From Aselliscus stoliczkanus (taxonomy: Eukaryota > Chordata > Mammalia > Chiroptera > Hipposideridae), in contig CM066730.1 in assembly GCA_033961575.1 (NCBI GenBank), positions 116,277,523 to 116,341,522 on the forward strand: 64,000 bases of DNA, written 5' to 3'. The translations under genes were made by a program, and so were the position numbers. Of this stretch, positions 21,321-32,464 are shown one piece after another (positions within the stretch are counted from its first letter, which is position 1; each line of letters starts with the position of its first letter). A model generated the notes under the pieces. That model saw nothing but the letters and a program-made list of their open reading frames with translations. It was not told the origin of the DNA and made no database searches.

Positions 21321-24300
21321 TTTAATTAATAAAAATATGGCATACAAAAATGTTGAATTGTTTGAATCCCACATTTGCTCTACATAACTAAATTATCTGT
21401 GCTTTATGTGTGTTTCTTTTCTACAAAATCAAACATCAAAAATATCTAACATATTACATGTGGATTTCAACTTTAATAAATCAGAAATAATAAAATATTT
21501 TATTGTTCTCTTTAGTTGTAAGTTTCCCTAGTTTTTCCCTCCATAATTATTGTAGCTTGGGCTACAAATAATGCATCTAGATTGCACTGCATGGTTGTTA
21601 GCTTGTTGACATTGTCTTTATGAAAGACTGTGGATGATTTTAATGATATTCTTATGAAAGAATGGTATTAAATATGGAAGTGTGAGGTTTTTGCTCAACT
21701 TTTTTTCTGGCTTAAGAGTTCAGTACAAATTTAATGTATGTTACTTGTTTGCCTACTTGTTGATTAGCAATAATGCCTGTGAAATTCCTTACAATCTTGT
21801 GTGTTAATTAGCCTTTTCCAGAAAATTCTAATGATGTTCTCAGATTGTGTGCCAGTTGTACATTATTGCAGTTGTCATTGTTGTTTAAAATTAAGGACAG
21901 GAACCTCTATAGACGTCAACCAAGCACTTGATGCATTTTCCAGAAATTGTTGAGGGGAGGTAGATGTCAAGTCATATGCAGAGGTGAAATACCCTTCCCC
22001 TCCTCCCAGCTGAGCTCAAACGCACACACTTCCCTGCTGCTCCCTCCCCTTGGGTCTGCCAGCTCTGGTCCCTTGCCAGGTCTATAATGTGTTACCTCTT
22101 CATGACAACTCTTCCTGGCATCTCAGCCTTTCCATGAAAAATCACTAAGTGGCACATGCAGAACCTTAAAAACAAAAACAAAAAACATACTGTGTGTGTG
22201 GACAGCCTGGGTCCAAACCAGTCTTTTTTTTTTACATGGAGCGGTATCACACAGTGTAAGTATCAGTGTAATGGAATGGATTCCATGGTTGGGAGTCATG
22301 TTCTCTGAACCAGTAAGTTTAAGCCAAAACTAAATGGAGAATTACAAGGTCTGGAGGATTGTTATGTTTTGTTGGTTTGGCTTTGTGAGAATCAACGCCA
22401 ACTTTTGATCAGATCATGCTTCTAATTTATTTTCACCACACTATGCCTTCAAGATGCTGAAATGCCAGAATTAAAAGTGAGAGATTCTGTTGGTTTTGTA
22501 GATGCCTTAAATACTAATCTTGTGAATTAACTAATGGAAGTTAGAGTAGATAACTAAATCATCAAATAAACTAAAATTCACTTATATTTGTTTCTGGAGT
22601 ATGTCATGTGATCTTTTCCTGGGAAGAATCACATTCTTAATTATGTTTGGTTTACAATAATATTAAAATAATCACATTTCCTGAGTGCAATTCAATTGTG
22701 ACATTAAGGGATGTGTGTTCTTTCATCATTCCCGGCAGGGTGGAATCCACTGGGAATAAAAATTGGCCATGAATAATCCACAAAAATAAAATAGATTTGA
22801 CTATATTTAGAAGCATCTACAACAACAGAATTTTCATTAACTCTTGAGTTCTAGTGTTGCTTAGACATCTCAGTATCATAGCCTTAGCAGGGATATTGGG
22901 AATTCTTCTCACTGATTTAGCATATGTTAGCCAAGGGTCAACTTTATACCATGTACTGTGTTAGTCCAATGGGAAAGGAAAATGGGAGATGGAGAGGCCA
23001 CATGCTCAGGGAGTTCCCTATTTGGTCCTGCGCTCCATCGAGCGATCCCGAGCCTTTGTTCATATATTCACATTTCCGGGACCACCAAACGGCTAGACCT
23101 CTGACCTCAGGGAGCTCACAGTCTAGGAGAGGATGCAAAAGACATGGACCTAAAAAGTGAGAATACATCCCACAGAATCCTTCCAAAACTTTCTAACTCT
23201 GCAAAGTCACCTCACATTTTCTGAGGCTCTTTCAGAAATGCCTTTTATTATACTTAAGGATGAATAAAATATTGAACTATAAAGCTTATCATATTTGAGT
23301 TGCCATAGATAGTACTCACTGGGGATGTTAGCACAAACCGAGTGCTTGAGGTTGTGGGAAAATATATCATCCTCTGAGTGCTTTGCCTCCTGTATTACTT
23401 CCAAAAGCAACCTGGGTGAGAAGTGGAGGGGCACTTGGAGACCATTCACCTCACCTAGCTTGACTTTTCTGCTCATTTTATGAGGCTGTAAAGGAGTATA
23501 CGTAAGGAAGATTACTTATGCCTCCAAGCATCAGCTTCATGAGAATGGAGGTGCTGCTCACCTAGTAATAGATCCAGAGTGGTGCATAGGGTAATACCTG
23601 TTACTGCACAAGGGAAGACATATGGAAGTGTTTTAAAACACTATCAAGAATTTTGCTTTAAACGAGGGAGGAAGCAAGAAAGGTTTCCTATTTAGTAAAC
23701 ACAGGCGGAGGATCGTAGCCTAAGGAACAGCCTAGTCCCTGGAACCTTTGTCTTCTTGCTGTCAGACAGCAAAGGTGAGGCATTTGCCCGGTGCCCTGCT
23801 CTGCAGACCTGTCCTAGTTATTTATCCTCAGCAGACTAAGCTTCCCATCCTCGCAGCACTCCACACTTGCCCAGCCTTCTGTCTGTAGCTTTGGGCTTCA
23901 GCAGTTGTCTATTTTGCCTGCTTCACTTCTCCATGTTTCTATCTCTAGCCATGTGGCCACAGATTTGCATCTTTTATTATACATACTCAATAGAAAAAGC
24001 TTTTACTAGAAAATTGTAGCCCAGCAAGGCCCTAACCTTCTGAGGAGAAAATGCTTGATCATCCTGAATACAGTTTTCTTTGCTGTCCAGGCAAGCATGA
24101 CTCAACAGGCAAGCCGTTGGCTATTTGTGCTGTCTGGAGTTACTTGTCATGAGCCTGCTGCAGGAAGTTGATGGGGAACAGACCACTCCCACTGTCTCCT
24201 CAGGATCACTGACTGGCAACAACCTTAACCTTTTGTGTGGCATTCTTCTTTAAGCAAACATCTGCACCTGTAATAATATCCCTCTCCTGAGCCTTGATTC

Positions 24301-24396
24301 TAAGAAGTCTGGAAAGACAGATGGAGAACTTGAAGGATCTTAAGTGACATAATGTCTTGGGTTCTTAATATGGATAGACAGCTTAGTGGCAGTTAG
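21321..24396. other. Mostly unassigned sequence
   Basis: AT-rich to 21900 and then mixed. No gene is seen. Frames at 22924-23160 and 22944-23186 overlap on opposite strands across the CpG-rich insert described under findings. The 23207-23476 minus frame (89 codons) has no domain. A short L3/MIR-like piece may surround 22930-23150. Confidence 0.35.
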
Positions 24397-24413
24397 CTGG
24401 GGTGCAGCAGGTT

Positions 24414-24533
24414 TGGTTTGTTTGTTGTTGTTGTTGTTTTGAAGGCAGTGTCACTGGCTCTCATCTGTGGGACCCAAACTGGGGCCACTGGCCTTCCAAG
24501 CCAGCGCTTAACCACTGTGCCACTTGGCCGGCC
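24414..24533 (-). mobile_element. Short tRNA-derived SINE (copy H)
   Basis: On the minus strand: GGGCCGGCCAAGTGGCACAG head, a tRNA-like body, then GCCAGTGACACTGCCTTC and a tail of CAA units (seen as TTG repeats at 24420-24440). The target duplication CTGGGGTGCAGCAGGTT is exact over 17 bp (24397-24413 and 24534-24550). Confidence 0.93.
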
Positions 24534-24550
24534 CTGGGGTGCAGCAGGTT

Positions 24551-25430
24551 AACACCTGACTGCCACAGTGGTCTGTAAGCTTCCATAACCAGTCAGACTG
24601 GGATGTGGGATAGTACCATGAATGGAAGGGTTAGGCCCAGTACCTTGGACTATGCTTCTCTAGTTCGCATTCAGACCTCAGTGTTGGAGGAGACATTTGA
24701 CATTGGAAGAATCAGAGCCCTCCCGCACCTGGGATATTTAGGGGGAACAGCGCATTAGAAAACACATGAATGTTTATGAATGGGAAGGGTGCAAAAAGAA
24801 TTTTTAAAAAGCTTGGATATCAGGGGCCGTGTTGTGACCTTTTCTATCCCTTCTACTTTTTCTCTCTTGTTCCTGTCATGATATTTACACCATGTTTGTT
24901 TGTTTTCCAAGAGCAGTTGACAACAGTCATGTAAACACACCCAGATTAACGATCATGTAGGAAGATACATGACTCTTCTGGTCTGTTCCTTTGAGCTGGC
25001 CCTGCACAGACTGGCAAGACAAGCATTTTCCTCATGCCATTTCTACATAGAGATCTTACAGCTGTGAAAGTCTTGCTTAAATCCAAGTTATCATGTGAAC
25101 AAGTTGAATTAGAACCCCCAGAGTTCCATAACAAGTTTGTTTCTTCTGAGCAGACCACTTGACAGCTAGAAATCTGAAGCTCCCATAAAATGTTCAGAAA
25201 ATTTTCAGACATGCCATAATATAGACTACCCTCTTCTCGTATTCATCTTCCATGGTCTTTTCCACTTTTTTTGAAGAAAAAACAAACCAGAAACACAAGA
25301 ATAATGAACTCTTTACACACTGCAAAACTGAATCAGGTTTGAATGAGAATTGGAGATCTGTGTTCTATTTTATATGTGCATGCACCCAGCACATACTTAT
25401 CTTTGGTCAAATATGAAATGGAAACTGGCA
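24551..25430. other. No gene or recognised repeat
   Basis: Short frames only (24755-24940 and 24946-25212, both minus), without domains or splice context. Confidence 0.35.
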
Positions 25431-25434
25431 CTAA

Positions 25435-25520
25435 CTGTGATCCCGAGGAAGTTACTTAACTTCTCTGAGCCTTATTTGCCTCAGCTATAGATAAGGAACT
25501 TTAACTCAGAGCATCCAGAA
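25435..25520 (+). repeat. MIR fragment
   Basis: GAAGTTACTTAACTTCTCTG followed by AGCCTTATTTGCCTCAGCTA is the sense MIR core order. Short piece. Confidence 0.65.
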
Positions 25521-25844
25521 GATAATAAGGAAGTTTAGAAGCTTTAGCCCAAGTGGGTATGCAAAGAAAATGTAATGATTTTGAACACCTTTGAGATCTC
25601 TGAGGTAATTTATTGGTGGCCAACATTAAATTAGCAGAAGTTGTTTGAGTAACCTGGTAGCTGGTTATCTACTTATACGACAGTATCTTGGGTCTCAAGT
25701 ATTGCCAGGACTGTTTGAACAGTGGCTGTGCAATTGCTTAGGCAATAAATTAACATTTAATTCAGAAACACATATTGAGGGATTTCTGAGTGAAAGGACT
25801 TCTGCCAGGTGCTGCAGAATGCCATCTTTAGTCTGTGTAGCACT

Positions 25845-25985
25845 TGATAGTTTATAAAGCACTTTCATTTAATTATTTCATTTGATTTTTCATGCCAACA
25901 CTGTGGAGTGGAGAGGGCAGATATTATCACCACTTTACAGATGTGGAAACTGAAGCTCAGTAATGTATGTGGAACACTAATTTCA
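25845..25985 (-). repeat. MIR fragment
   Basis: TTTATAAAGCACTTTCATTT, then a TATTATCACCACTTTACAGA part and GTGGAAACTGAAGCTCAGTA: a clear reverse-complement MIR. Confidence 0.75.
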
Positions 25986-26090
25986 GTCTATTGTTACTGG
26001 ATTCCAAGGAGACAAGGAATGGGGAAAATGTAAAAGGGAAACATTTTATGAAAATTAAATATCCTATGATAATGATGATAGCTAATTTTT

Positions 26091-28306
26091 TTTTATTTAC
26101 TTATTTATTTTTTTAATTAGTTTCAGGTGTACAACACAGTGCAATAGTTATACATTTTACCCCTCAAAGTGACAACCCCCCACCCACAATACACCACCCC
26201 ACTCCCCCCCATATCATATATATCTATTACTCTTCCTCTGACTCTCTTCCACAGTATAATCCACATCCCGTGACTATCTATATATATTCAATTACAGTAG
26301 GTATACCCCCTCCGCATTAGTAATACAATGCAGTGATCAAACCTCTACTCCATCCATGAAATGGTCTCCCTAACAAGACCTATGATCATCTGACATTCCT
26401 CAGAATATTTACAACATTATTAATTATATTCCCCAAACTGTTTTTCCTATCCCAGTAGCAATATTGTAGTTGCCTATTTTTGCTGTCTAATCCCTTCCCC
26501 TTCTCCCTCATCCCCATTCCTCTCCCAATTAGCAACCCTGATTTTTCCTCTATATCTATAAGACAGTTTCTGTTTACTTTGCTCATTCATACAGTTTTTC
26601 AGATTCCACAAATGAGTGAGATCATATGGTATTTGTCCTTCTCTGACTGACTTATTTCACTCAACATTATAGTCTCTAGGTCCATCCATATCATTGCAAA
26701 TGGCACGATTTCATTCTTCTTTATAGTGGAGTAATACTCCATTGTATAAATATACCACAGTTTCTTAATCCAGTCATCTACTGATGGGCATTTTGGTTGT
26801 TTCCAAGTCTTAGCTATTGTAAATTGTGCTGCTATGAACATAGGGGTGCATAACTTTTTTTGAATAAGTGTCTTGGTTTTTTCAGGATAAATACCTAGGA
26901 GTGGAATTGCTGGGTCAAACGGTAGCTCTGTTCTTTGAGATACCTCCATACTGACTTCCATAGTGGCTGCACCAATCTGCAGTCCCACCAACAGTGCAGC
27001 AGGGTCCCCTTTTCCCCACAGCCCTGCCAGCACTTGTTGTTTGTTGATTTGTTGATGATAGCCATTCTGACTGGGGTGAGGTGGTATCTCATGGTGGTTT
27101 TTATTTGCATTTCCCTAATGACCAGTGAGGTTGAACTTTTTTTCATATGCCTGTTAGCCATCTGTATGTCCTCTTTAGAGAAATGTCTCTTCATATCTTC
27201 TGCCCATTTTTTAATTGGGTTTTTTGTTTTTTTGGTGTTGAGTTTCATGAGTGTTTTATAAATTTTGGATATTAACCCCTTATCAGATATATCGTTGGTA
27301 AATATATTCTCCCATTCAGTAGGCTTCCTTTTTGTTTTATTGATGGTTTCCTTTGTTGTGAAAAAACTTTTAAGTCTGATATAATCCCATATGTTCATTT
27401 TTTCTTTTACTTCCCTTGCCCGTAGGGATGTATCAGTAAAAATATTGCTCCAGGTAATGTCTGCAAATGTACTCCCTATATTTTCTTTTAGGATATTTAT
27501 GGTTTCAGGTCTTACATTTAAGTCTTTAATCCATTTTGAATTTGTTCTTGTATAAGGCGTAAGGAGATGATCCAGTTTCATTTTTTTGCATGTGTCAGTC
27601 CAATTTTCCCAGCACCATTTATTGAATAGACTATCTTTACTCCAGTGTAAATTCTTGCTTCCCTTGTCATAGATTAACTGTCCATAAATGCTTGGATTTA
27701 TTTCTGGGCTCTCTGTTCTGTTCCACTGATCGATGTGCCTGTTTTTATGCCAATACCAAACTGTCTTGATTACTGTGGCCTTGTAGTAGGTTTTGATGTC
27801 TGGTAGCATGATCCTCCCGACTTTGTTTTTATTCCTCAGAATTGCCGAGGCTATTCTGGGTCTTTTATGATTCCATATAAACTTTAGGATTATATTTTCT
27901 ATTTCTGTGAAAAATGCCCTTGGTAGTTTGATAGGAATTGCATTGAATCTATATATTGCTTTAGGCAGTATGGACATTTTAACTATATTAATTCTTCCTA
28001 TCCATGAGCATGGTAGGTGTTTCCATTTATTTGTATCTTCTATGATTTCTTTCTTCAGTGTCTTATAATTTTCTGAGTACAGATCTTTCACTTCTTTCGT
28101 TGAATTTATTCCTAGGTATTTTATAGTTCTTGACACAATTGTAAATGGGACAGTTTTCTTAATTTCTCTTTCCATTAGTTTATTATTGGTATATGCAAAT
28201 GCCACTGATTTCTGAGCATTGATTTTATATCCTGCTACTTTACTGAATTCGTCTATCAGTTCCAATAGTTTTTTGATGGAGTCTTTGGGGTTCTCTATAT
28301 ACAGTA
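26091..28306 (-). mobile_element. Young 5'-truncated LINE-1 (copy 1)
   Basis: A 2.2-kb LINE-1 3' part on the minus strand: the ORF2 C-terminal two fifths, a 3' UTR, then an A-rich tail (T-rich at 26091-26115). The target duplication GATGATAGCTAATTTTT is exact over 17 bp (26074-26090 and 28307-28323). An exact duplication and long readable frame indicate a recent insertion. The 5' end is cut inside ORF2. Confidence 0.97.
26599..28306 (-). pseudogene. LINE-1 ORF2 C-terminal remnant (copy 1)
   Basis: ORF2 of LINE-1 encodes an endonuclease-reverse transcriptase; only the region after the catalytic core is present here. The frame is open from the 5' truncation at 28306 down to about 26935. It includes a KYLGI motif and the Cys/His cluster [18 protein letters not shown] typical of the ORF2 C-terminus. 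Near 26935 the reading shifts by one phase relative to the family: a net 7-base shortage after a run of A. The downstream C-terminal part continues in another frame to 26599. The product lacks endonuclease and active site and has no start of its own, so it is dead. The first codons of the longest frame (28307-28388) are flanking host DNA. Confidence 0.93.
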
Positions 28307-28323
28307 GATGATAGCTAATTTTT

Positions 28324-28553
28324 AATGAGCTATCACTGTGTGCCGGATGTTCTAAATGTTTCATATTATTAACCAATGTAATTCTCACAACAGTTCTCTG
28401 AGGGAAGTACTGAAATTGTCCTTAGTAGTGATGAATGTAACGGAAGCTCCACTAGGACAGGACCATTTATCTGTTTTGTTCACTGCTTTATCCTCAGCAG
28501 TTAGAACCGTGCCTAACACAAGATGGGAACTCCATAAATAAATAAATAAATAA

Positions 28554-28600
<47 letters not shown>

Positions 28601-28715
28601 TCTGTTTTTCAAATAGAGAAACTGAGGCACAGGATAATTAAGTTACTGTCCTTAATCAAGATCACGCAGCTAATACAAGGTGGATGCAAGATTTGAACTT
28701 AGCTTCATCCGGAAC
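28324..28715 (-). repeat. MIR interrupted by an L2-like 3' end and TA repeat
   Basis: A reverse-complement MIR begins after the LINE-1 (GCTATCACTGTGTGCCGGAT, then an AATGTAATTCTCACAACAGT part). It resumes at about 28605 (GAGAAACTGAGGCACAGGAT, then a TCACGCAGCTAATACAAGG part). Between them, 28430-28553 reads like an L2 3' end (GTTCACTGCTTTATCCTCAG) that ends in AAAT units and the TA tract. Confidence 0.65.
28533..28598. repeat. (AAAT)n then (TA)n microsatellite
   Basis: Five AAAT units run into about 22 TA units with one CA interruption. It lies at the end of the L2-like piece and probably expanded from its tail. Tyr/Ile-repeat frames on the minus strand are artefacts. Confidence 0.95.
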
Positions 28716-29150
28716 TTTTTAAGACCAAAATTTATCCTTGTATTAAAAGAAAACAAGCCACCAACCAAACTAAATGTGTGGTTTTAGGGTAAGTTTTAAA
28801 CTACCTTGGAAAAATCATAGTAACTCTTCTTATTTTAGATTTAGTTTCTTGCAAACAATCATTTAATTGATATAAAATTCCAGAGTTGGTATATAATCTG
28901 TATGTACTGATGGTGATCAGACTTGGAAAACAGTTGTTTAACTGAGTATTCTGGTACTTCTGTTTAAGAATGTATTCTCTAATTAAATATGTGATGTTTA
29001 ATGTTTGTGTTGGCTGAGGTGCTCATTACAAACTAGGAAAATCTACTTCTAATTTATCCATTATAGAAATATAAATGTCTGAGAGGTGGTTTGACTAGGT
29101 ATAGAAACTTGAGGTGAGAGTAATGGGAAAGTAGTACAAATTCAGGTCAA
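28716..29150. other. No gene or recognised repeat
   Basis: AT-rich spacer between two LINE-1 insertions. No open frame or motif is seen. Confidence 0.35.
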
Positions 29151-29163
29151 AATAAAATATTGA

Positions 29164-30987
29164 TCTATGTGCCTGTTTTTATGCCAATACCATACTGTCT
29201 TGATTACTGTAGCCTTGTAGTATGTTTTGATGTCTGGTAGCATGATCCCCCCGACTTTGTTCTTATTTCTCAGGATTGCTGAGGCTATTCGGGGTCTTTT
29301 ATGGTTCCGTGGAACAGAACAGAAAGCCCAGAAATAAATCCAGGCATTTACGGACAGTTAATCTATGACAAGGGAAGCAAGAATTTACATTGGAGTAAAG
29401 ATAGTCTATTCAATAAATGGCGCTGGGAAAATTGGACTGACACTTGCAAAAACATTAAACTGGACCACCTCCTTCTGCCATATATAAGAACAAATTCAAA
29501 ATGGATTAAAGACTCAAATGTAAGACCTGAAACCATAAAACTCCTAAAAGAAAATATAGGGAGTACATTTGCAGACATTACCCGGAGCAATATTTTTACC
29601 AATACATCCCTGCGGGCAAGGGAAGTAAAAGAAAAAAATGAACATATGGGATTATATCAGACTTAAAAGTTTTTTTCACAACAAAGGAAACCATCAATAA
29701 AACAAAAAGGAAACCTACTGAATGGGAGAATATATTTGCCAACGATATATCCAATAAGGGGTTAATATCCAAAATTTATAAAACACTCATGAAACTCAAC
29801 ACCAAAAAAACAAACAACCCAATTAAAAATTGGGAAGAGGATATGAAGAGACATTTCTCTAAAGAGGACATACAGATGGCCAACAGGCATATGAAAAAAC
29901 GTTCACCCTCACTGGTCATTAGGGAAATGCAAACAAAAACCACAATGAGATACCACCTCACTCCAGTCAGAATGGCTATCATCAATAAATCAACAAACAA
30001 CGAGTGCTGGCGGGGCTGTGGGGAAAAGGGGACCCTGCTGCACTGTTGGTGGGATTGCAGATTGGTGCAGCCACTATGGAAGTCAGTATGGCGGTATCTC
30101 AAAAACTGGAAATGGAGCTACCTTTTGAGACAGCAATTCCACTCCTAGGTATTTATCCTGAAAAACCCAAGACACTTGTTCAAAAAAATGTATGCATCCC
30201 TATGTTCATTGCAGCGCTATTTACAGTAGCTAAGACTTGGAAACAACCGAAATGCCCATTGGTAGATGACTGGTTTAAGAAACTATGGTACATTTATACA
30301 GTGGAGTATTACTCCACTATAAAGAAGAATGAAATCGTACCACTTGCAATGATATGGATGGACCTAGAGGCTATTATGTTAAGTGAAATAAGTCAGTCAG
30401 AGAAAGACAAATACCATATGATTTCACTTATATGTGGAATCTGAAAAACTGAATGAATAAGCAAAGTAAACAGAAACTGTCTCATAGATATAGAGGAAAA
30501 ACAAGGTTGCTAGTTGGGAGGGGGATGGGGGTGAGGGAAAAGGGGAAGGGATTAGACAGTAAAATAGGCAACTACAAATATTGCCACAGGGATATGAAAG
30601 ACAGTTCGGGGAATATAATTAATGATGTTTTAAGTATTTTGTGGGGTGTCAGATGGTCATATGTCTCATTAGGGAGACCATTTCATGGATGGAGTAGAGG
30701 CTTGATCACTGCACTGTACACCTGAAGCTGAGGTTGTATAATATTGTACACCAACTGTAATTGAATATATAGATAGTCACAGGATGTGGATTCTACTGTG
30801 GAAGGGAGTCAGAGGAAGTGTAATAGATATACATGATATGGGGGGAGGAGTGGGGTGGTGAATTGGGGGGGTGGTTGTCACTTTGAGGGTTAAAAAGAAT
30901 AACTATTGCACTGTGTTGTACACCTGAAACTAATTAAAAATAAATAAATAAAATTTAAAAAATAATAAAAAGTAAAATAATAAAATT
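29164..30987 (+). mobile_element. Young LINE-1 with 5' inversion (copy 2)
   Basis: 29164-29308 is antisense LINE-1 ORF2 (compare 27731-27875, same strand reading). From 29309 (GTGGAACAG) the element reads sense to its A-rich tail near 30987. The inverted block is the segment that normally lies just 5' of the sense block, with no apparent gap: the hallmark of twin priming. The target duplication AAAATATTGA is at 29154-29163 and 30988-30997. The tail has AAAT units. Confidence 0.93.
29309..30444 (+). pseudogene. LINE-1 ORF2 C-terminal remnant (copy 2)
   Basis: Same ORF2 C-terminal region as copy 1, in three frames. The first runs to about 29636, where an A-run (AGAAAAAAATG) shifts phase. A second part is open from 29789 to 30148 and carries the Cys/His cluster [19 protein letters not shown] one-base shortage in an A-run near 30100 moves the C-terminus into the frame ending at 30444. 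The catalytic domains are absent. Not functional. Confidence 0.93.
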
Positions 30988-31108
30988 AAAATATTGAAGA
31001 AAAACGGAGTCATCTGAAAGTAGCTAGCTTGCAAAGATGAACCAATAAAAATCTAAAAAGAAAAATAAGAAAAGAAGTGATGAGTTGCCTTTAAGAAATA
31101 CAAGTCTT

Positions 31109-31581
31109 GGGCGGGCCAAGTGGCACGTTGGTTAGGAGCTGGCTTGGGATGCCAGTTCTGAGCAGCGGGGCCCGGTTTGGATCCCACATATGAGGGCCAG
31201 TGGCATTTCCCTCTATAGCTAAGGTGGTGAACAAAAGCTCCACCTGGAGCTGGGCTGCTGTGAGTCGCTGGGGACCGGGTGGGCTGCAACCTCTGCTACA
31301 GTGGGCTGCCATAGGCGACAGTGAGTGGCCGGCAGCCAGCATGAGCGGCTGGCAGCCAGCGTGAGCTGCCAAGAGCCTCCATGAGCAGCCGTCCGTAGGC
31401 CAGCGACCGATCTGCCTCACCCAGGAAGAGCGCAATGATAATACCAACATGGGCCAGTGAAGCAGTGTCCTCCACAACTAGACTGAAGAACAAAAAGACA
31501 GCAACTTGTTTGTTCTCCTTCCCCAGTTCCCCAATGCTGTTCCCCTCCGCCAATTCCCCAATAAAATTAAAAAAAAAAAAA
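31109..31581 (+). mobile_element. Long composite SINE (copy I)
   Basis: tRNA-like head GGGCGGGCCAAGTGGCACGT, B-box-like GGTTTGGATCC, G+C-rich middle in which a GGCAGCCAGC unit is repeated, C-rich block and an AATAAAATT plus A-run tail. A short duplication CAAGTCT flanks it (31101-31107 and 31583-31589). The head carries an extra TTCTGAGCAGC insert relative to copy A, shared in part with copy J. Confidence 0.9.
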
Positions 31582-31589
31582 TCCAAGTC

Positions 31590-32460
31590 TGAAACACACA
31601 ATCCCGAAATGAGATTTTGGTTTCAACATGAAAGAATCCCGTGTGAAATGTAACACCTAACTTCAGCCAGTGGTTAATGACATGACAACTCACCTTGAAA
31701 TTAACTATAAAGAAATGCTTAATTAAAAAATGATATTGTATGCTCTCAATAATTGAAACATTAAAGGCTTCTCAGCAAAGCATAAGTAAATGTTTCAGTA
31801 AAAAAGCATCCTCTCCCTGACAGGCTGTGGCAATAGACTGTAAAGCTGCAATAGTTTACATTATTGTTTGTACAATTAATGCAATTCTTACCTCTTTCCT
31901 GTGTATTTATATTTCTTTTTAACATTGACAAACTAGAAAGGAAAGCCAAAGATGGATTCCTCTTTATTTTGCAATTTCTTCTCTAGCTATAAAACTAATA
32001 AACACATACGCATTAGAGAAGATTTGGAAAATGTGGAAAAATATAAAAACTTTTAAATCTCAGAGTTTAGAAATTTTCTTTAGAGAGGTGATATATATGT
32101 TTATGTTAACTCCTTTAGGAACTCAACGAAATTGACAGATAGTTTTTCATTATATACCCATGTGAATTAAAGAGGAGGGAGATAATGGTACCCATCTTTA
32201 CATTTGAGAAAATGAGATGCTGGCTGAGGAAAGAAAAAAAAGGATTCTTTTTTAAAGTATGCTCATTAGATTCTATATGCATCTAAGATCTTCTTTTCTG
32301 CACTTATACCTGTACTTATGTCATGTGTGGACAGATACCATCTTAGTTCATATTTGCGCAGGAAAAAAATGGGTATGTCAGGTTGCATAATCCATACTGT
32401 ACCTTAGTGTCACTAGTCTCATAGTCCCTTTACCATCTTGTCCCCAATGTAATTAGGAAC
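31590..32460. other. No gene or recognised repeat
   Basis: AT-rich with only short frames. A possible piece of an old interspersed repeat (GAGAAGATTTGGAAAATGTG near 32016) is not assigned. Confidence 0.35.
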
Positions 32461-32464
32461 CTTC

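Noticed and set aside
26935..30102. 108-codon frames at 26935-27261 (plus) and 29776-30102 (minus)
   Set aside because: They are the antisense strand of the same LINE-1 ORF2 segment in the two copies, which is why they look alike.
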